64,000 nucleotides of DNA, from NCBI RefSeq assembly GCF_023734115.1, contig NZ_AP025737.1, positions 2,356,001-2,420,000 of the forward strand, given 5' to 3'. How positions within the stretch are numbered: position 1 is the stretch's first letter; each line of letters begins with the position of its first letter. The notes beneath the pieces are model-generated. The model ran no database searches and was not told the DNA's origin. It saw nothing but the letters and a program-made list of their open reading frames with translations. The stretch comes from Herbiconiux sp. L3-i23. Its GTDB lineage: Bacteria > Actinomycetota > Actinomycetes > Actinomycetales > Microbacteriaceae. Below are positions 8,277 to 16,881 of this stretch, one piece after another. Made by a program: the position numbers and the translations under genes.

Positions 8277-9215
8277 ATGGACGTGCGACGACTGGAACTG
8301 CTGCGCGAGTTGGCCGAACGCGGAAGCGTCGGAGCGGTCGCCACGGCGACGCATCGTACCCCCTCCGCCGTGTCCCAGCAGTTGAAGGTGCTGGAGCGGG
8401 AGATCGGCACCGCGCTCACCGAACGGCACGGGCGCGGCATCAAGCTCACCGAGGCGGGCCGCGCCCTCGCGCGCACGGCGACCGACATCGCGGTGGCGAT
8501 GGAGCGGGCCGAGGCGCTGTGGTCGGAGTACATGGGCACCCCGAGCGGTGTCGTGACGCTCGCGACGTTCCCGACGGCCGGTCAGATGTTCCTCCCCGGA
8601 CTGCTGCGGCGTGTGGTCGAGCACCCCAACGTCCGACTCGTGGTCGCCGACCACGACCCCACCCTCGAAGGCTTCGCGACGCTCGCCCAGGACTTCGACC
8701 TCGTCCTCGCGCACTCGCCGACCGGGCCGCGCGCGTGGCGTGGTAGCGGCCTGCAGGTCACCGAGCTGATGTCCGAGCCCCTCGATATCGCGCTCCCGCC
8801 CGGACACCGCCTGCTCGAGAAGGACGTCCTGAAGCCCGCCGACCTCGTCGGCGAGCCGTGGATCGGGGTCCCGCTCGACATGCCGTTCCAACAGGTCCTG
8901 ATCGAGATCGAAGAGATCACGGGCGAACCCCCGCGCGTGCTCCAGCGTTTCGCGGACACCCGCATCGTCGAAGCGCTCGTCGACGCAGGGCACGGAGTCG
9001 CGATCCTCCCCCGGTTCACCGCCGGCTCGACGAAGACCGCCATCGGCACCCGGCCGCTGAAGGGCGTCACCGTCGAGCGCCACATCAGCGTGCTGACCCG
9101 CCCCGACCGCGCCGAGCGGCCGTCGGTTCAGCTGATCCTTCGGATGCTCGAGGAGGAGGCGTCGATCATCGCCGCGACCAACGGGCTCATCGCGGCGTCG
9201 TCACCGAGGCGATGA
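8277..9215 (+). CDS. LysR-family transcriptional regulator
   Basis: The 312-aa protein has an N-terminal winged helix (DVRRLELLRELAERGSVGAV, then PSAVSQQLKVLEREIG, the recognition helix region). An effector-binding domain typical of LTTRs follows (GVVTLATFPTAGQMFLPGLL, then LVVADHDPTLEGF). It diverges from the 38-aa membrane gene and its 3' end overlaps the end of the opposing decarboxylase gene by 29 bp. LTTRs usually autoregulate and control a divergent target, so the small membrane protein is the first candidate target. The effector is unknown. Confidence 0.9.
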   Translation: MDVRRLELLRELAERGSVGAVATATHRTPSAVSQQLKVLEREIGTALTERHGRGIKLTEAGRALARTATDIAVAMERAEALWSEYMGTPSGVVTLATFPTAGQMFLPGLLRRVVEHPNVRLVVADHDPTLEGFATLAQDFDLVLAHSPTGPRAWRGSGLQVTELMSEPLDIALPPGHRLLEKDVLKPADLVGEPWIGVPLDMPFQQVLIEIEEITGEPPRVLQRFADTRIVEALVDAGHGVAILPRFTAGSTKTAIGTRPLKGVTVERHISVLTRPDRAERPSVQLILRMLEEEASIIAATNGLIAASSPRR

Positions 9216-10596
9216 GCCGCACCAGCAGCCCTTCGACCTGCTCGGGCGGCAGCGCCTCGACGAGGGCGAGCAGCGGCGCGAGCTGATCGGGCAGCGGCCC
9301 GTCGAGCGCCGCGGCGACGTCTCCCCCGAGAGCATCCATCGCGTCCGTCGCATCGACCGCGGGCAGACCGCGCACAGAGTCGGCGGCCTGCACGAGCGCG
9401 GCAGTCAACTCGGGGAGCACACTCTCGGTCACCGGGGTGACGGTGAGGTGCGTCGTGGCCGGGAGCCGCTCGCCGCCGTCCTGCGCGAACCCGGGCTGCA
9501 GCTGCAGCAGCCAGCCGAGTCGTCGCGCGGCATCGGCGAAGCGGTGCGGGTCGACCCGGCGGCCGGAGGGCACCGAAGGGTCGGCGGCGACCGCGAACAG
9601 TGGACCGACCGGAGCGCCGACGACTGTAAGACCGTCGATGCCGTCGATGGTCTCGAGCAGGGCGTCGGTCGCTCGTCGGCTGCGCGCTGCCAGCTCGGCG
9701 AAGCCGGCCGCGCCGAGCACCTGGATGATCGCCCAGGCCGCGGCGAGCGCAGCGGCGGACTTCGAGCCCAACATCGTCGCGTTGACGACCGGGTAGCCAG
9801 GCCACCGGCTGGTCGCGAAGAACTGCGCGTGATGGGTCGACGCGCTCCGGTGCAGCAGCACGCTCGCGCCCTTGGGTGCGTAGCCGTACTTGTGCAGATC
9901 GGCCGACAGGCTAGTGACGCCGGGGACCCGCAGGTCCCACGCGGGCAGGGTGTCGTCGAAGGGCAGCGCGAAGCCGCCGATGCACGCGTCGACGTGGCAC
10001 CCGATGCCGCGCTCCGCGCAGATCGCCGCCACGTCCCCGATCGGGTCGAGGGCGGCGAAGGGATACGAGGGCGCAGAGATGACGACCAGCGCCGCATCGG
10101 GACCGAGCCGCTCGACGACCTGCGCGACCTCGACGCTGCCCGTGCGCGCGGACACGGGCACGAGGTCGAGGTGGAGCCCGAAGTAGTGCGCCGCCTTGTG
10201 GAAGGCGGCGTGCACGGTGGTCGGAGCCACGATCCGCGGAGTCCCGACCCCGCCGTTCGCCCGCCACATGTCACGTGCGGTCTTGACCGCGAGCAGGCAG
10301 CTCTCGGTGCCGCCGCTCGTGACCGATCCGACGGTGCCCTCGTCGCCGCCGAGGAGCCGACGCGCGAAGTCGATCACCTCGCCCTCGAGCACCGCGACCG
10401 ACCCGAACGTCGTCGGGTCGAGTCCGTTGACGGGCTGCATCAGCCGAGCCGCCGCCGCGGCGAGCTCGTCGATCTCGGCGAGACCCGAGTCGTAGACGTA
10501 GCTCAGCACATGACCGCCGTGCGTCGGGGCGTCGTCGTCGCGCAGGCTCCGCAGCCGGGCGAGCACGCTCGCCGCTGTCGTCTCGAACTGCGTCAC
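9187..10596 (-). CDS. PLP-dependent decarboxylase/lyase (sphingosine-1-phosphate-lyase-like)
   Basis: This 469-aa fold-type I PLP enzyme of the group II decarboxylase superfamily resembles S1P lyases most closely. It has SGGTESCLLAVKTARD (cofactor phosphate and ring contacts), HVDACIGGFALPF (PLP-pairing Asp) and SADLHKYGYAPKGASVLLHR, which holds the Schiff-base lysine. I set the start at GTG 10596, preceded by GGAGGG. The frame stays open far upstream, but that part is the antisense shadow of the transporter gene. The start overlaps the transporter stop by 4 bp (GTGA), so the pair is one operon. It probably acts on an amino acid or phosphorylated amine that the transporter brings in; the substrate is unproven. 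Confidence 0.85.
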   Translation of the reverse strand: MTQFETTAASVLARLRSLRDDDAPTHGGHVLSYVYDSGLAEIDELAAAAARLMQPVNGLDPTTFGSVAVLEGEVIDFARRLLGGDEGTVGSVTSGGTESCLLAVKTARDMWRANGGVGTPRIVAPTTVHAAFHKAAHYFGLHLDLVPVSARTGSVEVAQVVERLGPDAALVVISAPSYPFAALDPIGDVAAICAERGIGCHVDACIGGFALPFDDTLPAWDLRVPGVTSLSADLHKYGYAPKGASVLLHRSASTHHAQFFATSRWPGYPVVNATMLGSKSAAALAAAWAIIQVLGAAGFAELAARSRRATDALLETIDGIDGLTVVGAPVGPLFAVAADPSVPSGRRVDPHRFADAARRLGWLLQLQPGFAQDGGERLPATTHLTVTPVTESVLPELTAALVQAADSVRGLPAVDATDAMDALGGDVAAALDGPLPDQLAPLLALVEALPPEQVEGLLVRLIASVTTPR

Positions 10597-11960
10597 AGGG
10601 TGCCCTCCGATGCGAGTGATCCCCGCCGCAACCGGTAGCGGCTGAGCGCCAGAAGGCTCAGCCCGATCAGCACCGCGGGGACGATGCTGAAGCTCACCAC
10701 GATGCCGAAGACCGCCTCCGGCGATTGGACCACGCGCTCGCCCGCGACGCTCTCGACGTAGCCGGAGAGTGCGAGGACCAGCGTGAGGGCGGTGGAGCCG
10801 AGAGCCATCCCGGTGGTCTCCCCCGCAGTCCAGACACCGCCGAAGGCGCCGGCCCAGCCGGGACCGCTCGCCATCGCGTCGTCGGCGATCACGTCGGGGA
10901 GCATCGCCATCGGCAAGGACTGCATGCCCGCGTACGCGGCGCCGGCGATCGCGACCGGCAGGTAGACCCAGGGCCCCGGCGCCCACGCGAGGGCGAGGAG
11001 CGAGAGCGCAGCGACGGCGAAGACGATGCTCGCCAGGGCGAACCCGCGCTCCTTGCCCACGCGGCGAGCGACCGCGCCCCACGCGGGTGCGAACAGCAGC
11101 GCCGGGGCGATCAGCGCCACGAACAGGAACGTGACCGCGTCTTCGGAGTCGAGCACCCAGGTGGCCACGTACTGCGCACCGGCGAGCATCATGCCCGTCG
11201 CCAGCGCCTGCACGGCGAAGACCGCGAGCAGCGCCCGGAATGGGCGGCTGCGGCGCAGCACCGCGAACGACCGACGGTATCCGTCGACCGTGCGAGGGCG
11301 GGTCGCGGCGAGCTGCTTCGGCCCGCGGGGCGCCACTCCCGCGGACGCGAGCATGCCCGCCGCCAGGACGGCGCCCGCCACCACCGCCATCACGAGATAA
11401 CCACTGCGGGCGTCGCCGCCGAGGCCACGGAGCACGGGCCCGCCCGCACCGAAGAGCAGGATCGCGAAGGTGAGCACCACGACCCTCCAAGTGAGCAGCC
11501 GGGTGCGGTCGTCGTAGCCGTGCGCGATCTCGGCGGGGAGCGCGATATAGGGCACCTGGAAGACGCTGAACGCGGTGGCGGTGGCGACGAAGGCGATGAG
11601 CACCCACACCGCCGCCGCGTCGGGGCCGAGACCGCCGGGCACGGCGAAGGTCGCGACGAACAGGATCGGGATCGCGAGTCCGCCGGTCACGAGGAAGCGC
11701 CTCCGAGAGCCGGTGGCGTGCAGGTCGGCGTCGCTCGCCGTGCCGATGATCGGGTCGATGATCACGTCCCACACCTTTGCGAGGCCGACCACGAGCCCGG
11801 CGACGAGCGCCGCGACGCCCAGCGTGTCGGTCAGGTAGTAGACGAGCACGAGACCGGGCAGGGTGCCGAACCCGCCCGTCGCAATCGATCCGATCGAGTA
11901 GCGCACGATCGTCGCGCGCGAGAGCCGACGGGTGGAGGAGGGCGCATCATCGACGACCAT
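10593..11960 (-). CDS. MFS transporter, GPH (glycoside-pentoside-hexuronide) cation symporter family
   Basis: The 455-aa protein has twelve predicted helices. GPH-type features include YYLTDTLGV, GLAKVWDVIIDPIIG with ...GSRRRFL between helices 2 and 3, and FQVPYIALPAEIAHGYDDRTRL. These positions are characteristic of sugar or uronide symporters related to MelB. The second in-frame ATG (11960) is chosen because a TACACT -10 box lies exactly 6 nt before it; the earlier ATG at 11990 adds a basic ten-residue extension. It is the first gene of the operon with the PLP decarboxylase, an unusual partner for a sugar symporter. Confidence 0.85.
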   Translation of the reverse strand: MVVDDAPSSTRRLSRATIVRYSIGSIATGGFGTLPGLVLVYYLTDTLGVAALVAGLVVGLAKVWDVIIDPIIGTASDADLHATGSRRRFLVTGGLAIPILFVATFAVPGGLGPDAAAVWVLIAFVATATAFSVFQVPYIALPAEIAHGYDDRTRLLTWRVVVLTFAILLFGAGGPVLRGLGGDARSGYLVMAVVAGAVLAAGMLASAGVAPRGPKQLAATRPRTVDGYRRSFAVLRRSRPFRALLAVFAVQALATGMMLAGAQYVATWVLDSEDAVTFLFVALIAPALLFAPAWGAVARRVGKERGFALASIVFAVAALSLLALAWAPGPWVYLPVAIAGAAYAGMQSLPMAMLPDVIADDAMASGPGWAGAFGGVWTAGETTGMALGSTALTLVLALSGYVESVAGERVVQSPEAVFGIVVSFSIVPAVLIGLSLLALSRYRLRRGSLASEGTL

Positions 11961-11966
11961 TGCCGC

Positions 11967-11972
11967 AGTGTA
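11967..11972 (-). promoter_or_regulatory. -10 box of a leaderless promoter (MFS-decarboxylase operon)
   Basis: TACACT on the minus strand is followed by 6 nt (GCGGCA) and ATG 11960. Confidence 0.55.
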
Positions 11973-12065
11973 TCGACGCGGCCGGTCCACGCCAGCGCAT
12001 CCGCGGCGGTGGCGGACGCCGGAGGCCGGAAGGCCCGGAGACCGAACAGCGAGGAGAACGGGAGG

Positions 12066-12449
12066 CTAAGTCGCTTCGGAGTCGAACGCCGCCGCGGCGG
12101 GTCTCGATGTCGTCCCCTCGGACGACGACGATGCCGACGCCGGCGGACGCACCGGACGCGGCGCAGACGGGCTCACCCGCTTGACCGGCGCGGGCGCCTC
12201 GTCGGTGAGCGCCTCGCGGATGATCCGGCGCGGGTCGTACTGACGCGGGTCGAGCTTCTTCCAGTCGACCTCGTCGAACTCGGGGCCCATCTCGTCGCGC
12301 ACGCGGGTCTTCGCACCGTCGGCGAACTGCTTCAGCGAGCGCACCATACGACCGAGCGCCGACGCCGCCTGCGGCAGCCGATCGGGCCCGAGGAGCATGA
12401 CGGCGAGCACTCCGATGAGGAGGAGCTTCTCGAAAGTCAGCCCGAACAC
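12066..12449 (-). CDS. tatB: Sec-independent protein translocase TatB
   Basis: The 127-aa protein starts with the TatA/B signature: a short membrane helix (FEKLLLIGVLAVMLLGPDRL) ending in GPDRLP. An amphipathic helix follows (ALGRMVRSLKQFADG), then WKKLDPRQYDP and a Pro/Ser-rich tail. The Glu near the start of the helix, the DPRQYDP segment and the length fit TatB rather than TatA. Together with TatA and TatC it would export folded proteins through the inner membrane. The start is GTG 12449, placed 6 nt after a TATTGT -10 box. It diverges from the O-methyltransferase, as is usual for this neighbourhood in actinobacteria. Confidence 0.92.
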   Translation of the reverse strand: MFGLTFEKLLLIGVLAVMLLGPDRLPQAASALGRMVRSLKQFADGAKTRVRDEMGPEFDEVDWKKLDPRQYDPRRIIREALTDEAPAPVKRVSPSAPRPVRPPASASSSSEGTTSRPAAAAFDSEAT

Positions 12450-12455
12450 TCCTCA

Positions 12456-12530
12456 ACAATAAGGCCGCCGGACCGGGTGCGGACCGCGACGGCCGTTCCC
12501 CAGGAGGAACGCGGCCGCGCCCAATAGGCT
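12456..12530. promoter_or_regulatory. Divergent tatB / O-methyltransferase promoters, both leaderless
   Basis: On the minus strand TATTGT (12456-12461) stands 6 nt before the tatB GTG at 12449. On the plus strand TAGGCT (12525-12530) stands 7 nt before the methyltransferase ATG at 12538. The two face away from each other across an 88-bp space. Confidence 0.5.
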
Positions 12531-12537
12531 GGGGGCG

Positions 12538-13164
12538 ATGTCTGAGAAGGAAGTCAACTGGAAGTACGCCGACGACCTCGTCGTCGAGCCCGAGCCGATC
12601 GCCGCCGCGCGCCAGCACGCGCTCGAACTCGGCATCGACGCCGTGTCCCCCGCGGTCGGCGCCCAGCTGGCGCTGCTCAGCGCGGCAGCCAAGGCGACTT
12701 CCATCATTGAGATCGGCACCGGGACCGGCGTCTCGGGTCTCTGGCTGCTGTGCGGCGCCCCGAAGGCCACGCTCACCTCGATCGACGCGGACCCCGACCA
12801 CCATGCCGTCGCCCGCACCGCGTTCACCGAGGCCGGTTACGCGACCGGCCGCGTACGCCTCATCGCCGGTAAGGCGCTCGACGTGCTGCCGCGGATGAAC
12901 GAGGAGTCGTACGACCTCGTGCTCCTCGACGCCGACCCCGAGAACGTCATCGAATACGTCGAGCACGGCCTGCGTCTCGTGCGTCGCGGCGGCCTCGTGC
13001 TCGTCGCCGGTGCGCTCGCCGGCGGCGATGTCGCGAACCCCGCGAAGCGCGGTGCGATCGCCACCGGATTCCGCACCCTGCTCGATGAGGTCGCCTCGTC
13101 GAGCGCGGTGCTCAGCGCCCTGTCGCCCGCGGGCGGCGGACTGCTGCAGCTCGTCCGACGCTGA
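12538..13164 (+). CDS. SAM-dependent O-methyltransferase (family 3)
   Basis: The 208-aa protein has a class I methyltransferase fold: EIGTGTGVSGLWLL (SAM-binding motif I), LTSIDADPDHHAVART (acidic motif contacting the ribose), YDLVLLDADPENVIEYVEH and the late GGLVLVAGALAGGDVANP. The VLLDAD segment matches the catechol-type/family 3 O-methyltransferases, in which the Asp binds Mg2+. From memory, an ortholog lies beside tatB and sigE in mycobacteria. It is monocistronic and followed by the 14-bp repeats and the shared terminator. The acceptor substrate is unknown. Confidence 0.88.
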   Translation: MSEKEVNWKYADDLVVEPEPIAAARQHALELGIDAVSPAVGAQLALLSAAAKATSIIEIGTGTGVSGLWLLCGAPKATLTSIDADPDHHAVARTAFTEAGYATGRVRLIAGKALDVLPRMNEESYDLVLLDADPENVIEYVEHGLRLVRRGGLVLVAGALAGGDVANPAKRGAIATGFRTLLDEVASSSAVLSALSPAGGGLLQLVRR

Positions 13165-13215
13165 GCGTCTCGCGCTGAGCGATCAGCACTGAGCGATCAG
13201 CGCTGAGCGGCCGGC
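13160..13215 (+). repeat. Four 14-bp tandem repeats after the O-methyltransferase gene
   Basis: Units at 13160, 13174, 13188 and 13202 follow (G/A)CTGAGCGATCAGC. The middle two match over 13 of 14 bases and the outer two are degenerate. The array begins on the stop codon of the gene. Each unit contains the self-complementary GCTGA...TCAGC, so the array can also fold. A slippage-type microsatellite is the simplest view. Confidence 0.7.
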
Positions 13216-13292
13216 ACAGCGCCGGTCCATGCAGGGCCGACTGGTACGAGGCGAATCAGCACAGGTCCGGCCGATACAGGGCGCGGGCACGA

Positions 13293-13329
13293 CGAAACGC
13301 CCCGAGGCTTACGCACTCGGAGCGTTTCG
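13293..13329. terminator. Bidirectional stem-loop terminator
   Basis: CGAAACGCCCCGAG (13293-13306) pairs with CTCGGAGCGTTTCG (13316-13329), with one mismatch and a 9-nt loop. It lies between the convergent O-methyltransferase and DUF3117 genes and ends 13 bp from the latter's stop. Confidence 0.75.
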
Positions 13330-13342
13330 AGAAGTCAACGGA

Positions 13343-13513
13343 TCAGGCGGAGACGACGGCGGCGAGCGCGTCGTGCAGCTCCTTCGCCTCGGCGTCGTTC
13401 ACGGACACCACGAGGCGTCCCCCGCCCTCGAGCGGGACGCGCACGATGATGAGGCGCCCCTCTTTCACGGCCTCCATCGGCCCGTCACCCGTCCTCGGCT
13501 TCATTGCGGCCAT
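13343..13513 (-). CDS. DUF3117 protein, 56 aa
   Basis: This short frame on the minus strand starts at ATG 13513 with MAAMKPRTGDGPMEAVKEGR and continues with LIIVRVPLEGGGRLVVSV. That is the whole of the DUF3117 family, a small, almost exclusively actinobacterial protein. A GAAAGGGG ribosome-binding site lies just upstream. It is separated from the mannosyltransferase gene behind it by 81 bp. The function is unknown; the very high conservation of the family suggests a core role. Confidence 0.85.
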   Translation of the reverse strand: MAAMKPRTGDGPMEAVKEGRLIIVRVPLEGGGRLVVSVNDAEAKELHDALAAVVSA

Positions 13514-13594
13514 CGAGTTCCCCTTTCGAAAGGATGTGAGCCATTATCCCGTAGACCGCCGACTTCCGCCAAAACACGGGGTAGCGCGCCGGGG

Positions 13595-14824
13595 TCAGGG
13601 CGTCGACCACCAGTGGGACACCGGCCCCCACGTCGCGTAGAGCCAGGCGAATTGCAGGATGAGGCTCGCGACGACGATCCCCACGCGGTAGATCGGGTTG
13701 CGCGGCTCGGCGAGCGCGGCGGCGAACGGGAACATCGGCATCAGCAGCCGGAGCAGGCTCGACTGCGGGAAGAACACGGCGAAGAGGTAGAGCCCGTAGG
13801 AAGCGAGCCACAGCCGTAGCTCGATGCCGAGTCGCCGCACCGGCGGGAGGAACAGCGCCCCCGCGAACGCGGTCACCACCGCGACGACAACGAACGGGCC
13901 GAGCGTCTCCCCCACCCAGAACGGCGCCGCCTGGAACCAGGGCGCGAACGGCAGGAGGTGCTGATGCCCGATCCACGCCGCCCGCCAGGCCAACTCGGTG
14001 TCGGTGTAGGCGGTGATCGATCCGGTCACCGCCCAGGCGATCAGCAACCAGGCGAAACCGGTGATCCCGCTGAACACGGTCACCGCGGCGACCACGATCC
14101 GCTCGCGCATCGCGAACTCTTCGCGCTCGCGCCGCACGAACCGGTACAGCCAGTAGAGACCGAGGGCCAGCGCGAGCGCGAGCCCCGTCGGGCGGGTCAA
14201 GGCGAGCACCGCGATGGTCGGGAAGAGCAGACCCCAGCGGCGCCGCGCCATCAGGTACAGCGCGAGGGCGAGGAAGAACAGCTGCATCGACTCCGCGTAC
14301 GCCATCTGCAGCATGAACGACAGCGGAGACACCGCGAAGAGGGTCACCCCGAACAGTGCCGTCCTGTGGCTCTGCCGGAGGCGGAACAGACGGTAGATCG
14401 TGACGGCCGCGCCGAAGCCGAACCCCATCGACACCAGCCACGCGGCGACCGGCCAGGCCAGCGTCGTCACCAGCGAGACCGCCGAGACGATCGCCGGGTA
14501 GAGCGGCATGAACGCCCACTGGTTCTCGGCGACGTATCCGGACGCGTCGAGGGGCAGCTGGCCCGGGTAGCCGTTCGCGGCGATGTACCAGTACCACTGG
14601 CCGTCCCAGATCGCGGAGTACTCGAAGAACCCGGGGTTCGCGCCGGCGCGGGACGCCGGCGTCAGCTGCGGGCGGATGAGCAGCATCGCGATCGTCGTGA
14701 ACGCGCGCGCGGCGAGATAGACGGCGACGACCTGCAGAAGCGGGTGTCGCGCGGCGACGGCGAGCGGCCCGCCCGCGCGCGGCTCTCGCGGGGCTGAGGT
14801 CAGCGGGTCGGAGCCGACAGCCAT
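13595..14824 (-). CDS. PIG-V-like integral membrane mannosyltransferase
   Basis: The 409-aa protein has about ten membrane helices. After the first helix comes a long extracytoplasmic loop with EYSAIWDGQWYWYIAANGYP, the Asp-containing motif seen in GT-C lipid-linked-sugar transferases. A second conserved block follows (NQWAFMPLYPAIV). This resembles actinobacterial PIG-V/GPI mannosyltransferase 2-like proteins that use polyprenyl-phosphate mannose. I set the start at ATG 14824, overlapping the dapE end by 25 bp; a longer reading would only copy dapE antisense-free frame noise. Probably cotranscribed with dapE. Acceptor unknown (protein, glycolipid or lipoglycan). Confidence 0.78.
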   Translation of the reverse strand: MAVGSDPLTSAPREPRAGGPLAVAARHPLLQVVAVYLAARAFTTIAMLLIRPQLTPASRAGANPGFFEYSAIWDGQWYWYIAANGYPGQLPLDASGYVAENQWAFMPLYPAIVSAVSLVTTLAWPVAAWLVSMGFGFGAAVTIYRLFRLRQSHRTALFGVTLFAVSPLSFMLQMAYAESMQLFFLALALYLMARRRWGLLFPTIAVLALTRPTGLALALALGLYWLYRFVRREREEFAMRERIVVAAVTVFSGITGFAWLLIAWAVTGSITAYTDTELAWRAAWIGHQHLLPFAPWFQAAPFWVGETLGPFVVVAVVTAFAGALFLPPVRRLGIELRLWLASYGLYLFAVFFPQSSLLRLLMPMFPFAAALAEPRNPIYRVGIVVASLILQFAWLYATWGPVSHWWSTP

Positions 14825-15882
14825 GCGCGCAGTCCGCGTTCGCAGTCGGTGATCTGCGCGAGCGGCACCCGTTCGTCGTCGGCGTGCGCCTTCAGCGGAT
14901 CTCCGGGGCCGTAGTTCACCGCGGGGACGCCCAGCCGCGAGAAGCGGGCGACATCGGTCCAGCCGTACTTCGGCATCGGCTCGCCGCCCACCGCGGCGAC
15001 GAACTGCTGCGCGATCGGCGCATCGAGCCCGGGACGGGCGCCGACGGCGAGGTCGACGATCTCGATCTCGTAGTCGCCGAACAGCTCGTGGATGTGCGCG
15101 ACCGCGTCCTCGCCCGACTTGCTGGGAGCGAAGCGGTAGTTGATGTGCACCATGCACTCGTCGGGGATGACATTGCCGGCGATTCCGCCCGTGATGCCGA
15201 CCGCGTTGAGGCCTTCGCGGTAGACGAGACCGTCGACCTCGACCTCCTGCGCCTGATAGGCGGCGAGCGTATCGAGGATGGGCGCCGCCTTGTGGATCGC
15301 GTTGTCCCCGACCCACGAGCGCGCCGAGTGGGAGCGGAGTCCGCGAGTGCGGATCTCGGCGCGGAGGTTGCCGTTGCAGCCGCCCTCGATCTCGGACCGC
15401 GTCGGCTCGCCGAGGATGGCGAAATCACCGGCGAGCAGGTCGGGGTGCGCCTGCGAGAGCCGGTTGAGCCCGTTCTTGGCCTCGGAGACCTCTTCGTGGT
15501 CGTACCAGATCCAGGTGATGTCGACGACGGGGTCGACCAGTTCGGCGGCGAGCTTCAGCTGCACGGCGACGCCCGCCTTCATGTCGACGGTGCCGCGACC
15601 CCACAGGTAGTCGACCCCGTCGATGGTCTCGAACCGGGTCGGGACGTTGCCGTTGATCGGCACCGTGTCGATGTGACCGGCGATGACGACGCGCTGATCG
15701 CGGCCGAGCGAGGTGCGCGCAACGATCGTGTCGCCGTAGCGGATCACGTCGAGGTGCGGGAACTGCCGCACCGTCGCCTCGATCAGATCGGCGAGGGGGC
15801 CCTCGCGGTCGCTCACCGAGTCGATGTCGCAGAGGGCGCGCGTGATGTCGATGGACGAGGCGGACAGATCGATGACGCTCAC
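14800..15882 (-). CDS. dapE: Succinyl-diaminopimelate desuccinylase
   Basis: This M20-family zinc hydrolase of 360 aa removes succinate from N-succinyl-LL-diaminopimelate in the lysine/DAP pathway. Visible are VIAGHIDTVP (metal His/Asp), LWGRGTVDMKAGVA (bridging Asp), WYDHEEVSEAKNGL (catalytic and metal Glu) and AILGEPTRSEIEGG. The start is GTG 15882 because TAGGGT stands 6 nt upstream. It diverges from dapD across 39 bp, so two steps of the same pathway share a control region. The paired location makes the DapE assignment firm despite the wide substrate range of M20 enzymes. Confidence 0.93.
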   Translation of the reverse strand: MSVIDLSASSIDITRALCDIDSVSDREGPLADLIEATVRQFPHLDVIRYGDTIVARTSLGRDQRVVIAGHIDTVPINGNVPTRFETIDGVDYLWGRGTVDMKAGVAVQLKLAAELVDPVVDITWIWYDHEEVSEAKNGLNRLSQAHPDLLAGDFAILGEPTRSEIEGGCNGNLRAEIRTRGLRSHSARSWVGDNAIHKAAPILDTLAAYQAQEVEVDGLVYREGLNAVGITGGIAGNVIPDECMVHINYRFAPSKSGEDAVAHIHELFGDYEIEIVDLAVGARPGLDAPIAQQFVAAVGGEPMPKYGWTDVARFSRLGVPAVNYGPGDPLKAHADDERVPLAQITDCERGLRAWLSAPTR

Positions 15883-15921
15883 CCGTCAACCCTACTTAGG
15901 AAGCTTCACTACCCTTGATGC
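15883..15921. promoter_or_regulatory. Shared divergent dapE-dapD leaderless promoters
   Basis: Within 39 bp, TAGGGT on the minus strand (15889-15894) sits 6 nt before the dapE GTG, and TACCCT on the plus strand (15910-15915) sits 6 nt before the dapD GTG. The two core promoters are nearly back to back, leaving no room for separate upstream control. Confidence 0.6.
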
Positions 15922-16881
15922 GTGACCAAGAACGCGCGTCCCGCCTGGGGCTACGGCCTCGCCACCATCGCCTCCGACGGAACCGTCCTCGACACCTGGT
16001 TCCCGGAGCCCGCCCTCGGCGAGCTGCCCGCGGGACGCGACCGGTGGATCGTCCCCGCAGCGATCGCGCAGCACGCGGGAACCGATCCGCGACGCGACGT
16101 GCGGATCGAGGCGGTCACCGTCGAGATCGACCTCGATCGTGCGCCCGCATCGACCTCCGACGCCTATCTGCGCCTCCACCTGCTCTCGCACACCCTGGTG
16201 CGCCCCAACGACCTCAACCTCGACGGCATCTTCGCGCAGCTGCCGAACGTCGCGTGGACGACCGCGGGGCCCATGCATCCCGACACGGCGGCGACGTCGG
16301 TTCCCGCCCTGCGTCGGCACGGCATCCAGGTGCAGGGCATCGACAAGTTCCCGCGCCTCAGCGACTACGTCACTCCCCCGCGCGTGCGCATCGCCGACGC
16401 GTCCCGTGTGCGGCTCGGGGCCCACCTCGCCCCCGGCACCGTGGTGATGCACGAGGGCTTCGTGAACTTCAACGCCGGCACGCTCGGCAGCTCGATGGTC
16501 GAGGGTCGGATCTCGCAGGGCGTCGTCGTCGGCGACGGGTCCGACATCGGCGGTGGGGCCTCGATCATGGGCACCCTGTCGGGCGGCGGCAAGGATCGCG
16601 TCCGCATCGGCGAGCGGGCGCTGCTCGGCGCGAACTCCGGCATCGGCATCTCGATCGGCGACGACACCGTCGTCGAGGCGGGCCTCTACGTGACGGCCGG
16701 GACGAAGGTCGTGCTCGCAGGCTCGGCCCCGACGGCGGACGGGTCTGCCCAGGTCGTGAAGGCGCGCGAGCTGTCGGGGGTGCCGAACCTGCTGTTCCGA
16801 CGCAATTCGCTCACGGGCGCCGTCGAGGCCGTGGCCCGTTCCGGCGAGGGCATCGCGCTCAACGCCGCGCTGCACCTCTAG
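15922..16881 (+). CDS. dapD: 2,3,4,5-tetrahydropyridine-2,6-dicarboxylate N-succinyltransferase
   Basis: The 319-aa acyltransferase adds succinate from succinyl-CoA in the DAP branch of lysine synthesis. It has the actinobacterial DapD architecture: an N-terminal domain with [18 protein letters not shown], then left-handed beta-helix hexapeptide repeats from about residue 160. Key stretches are [40 protein letters not shown] and [20 protein letters not shown]. The start GTG at 15922 is supported by TACCCT 6 nt before it. The last 23 bp overlap the convergent membrane-protein gene. Confidence 0.95.
   Translation: MTKNARPAWGYGLATIASDGTVLDTWFPEPALGELPAGRDRWIVPAAIAQHAGTDPRRDVRIEAVTVEIDLDRAPASTSDAYLRLHLLSHTLVRPNDLNLDGIFAQLPNVAWTTAGPMHPDTAATSVPALRRHGIQVQGIDKFPRLSDYVTPPRVRIADASRVRLGAHLAPGTVVMHEGFVNFNAGTLGSSMVEGRISQGVVVGDGSDIGGGASIMGTLSGGGKDRVRIGERALLGANSGIGISIGDDTVVEAGLYVTAGTKVVLAGSAPTADGSAQVVKARELSGVPNLLFRRNSLTGAVEAVARSGEGIALNAALHL

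Noticed and set aside
9187-11772. 861-aa minus-strand frame
   Set aside because: Only the C-terminal 469 residues (from GTG 10596) are the real decarboxylase; the rest is an out-of-frame shadow of the transporter gene rich in Arg and Ala.
13595-15316. 573-aa minus-strand frame covering the mannosyltransferase
   Set aside because: The first 164 residues are an Arg-rich shadow of dapE; the real protein begins at ATG 14824.
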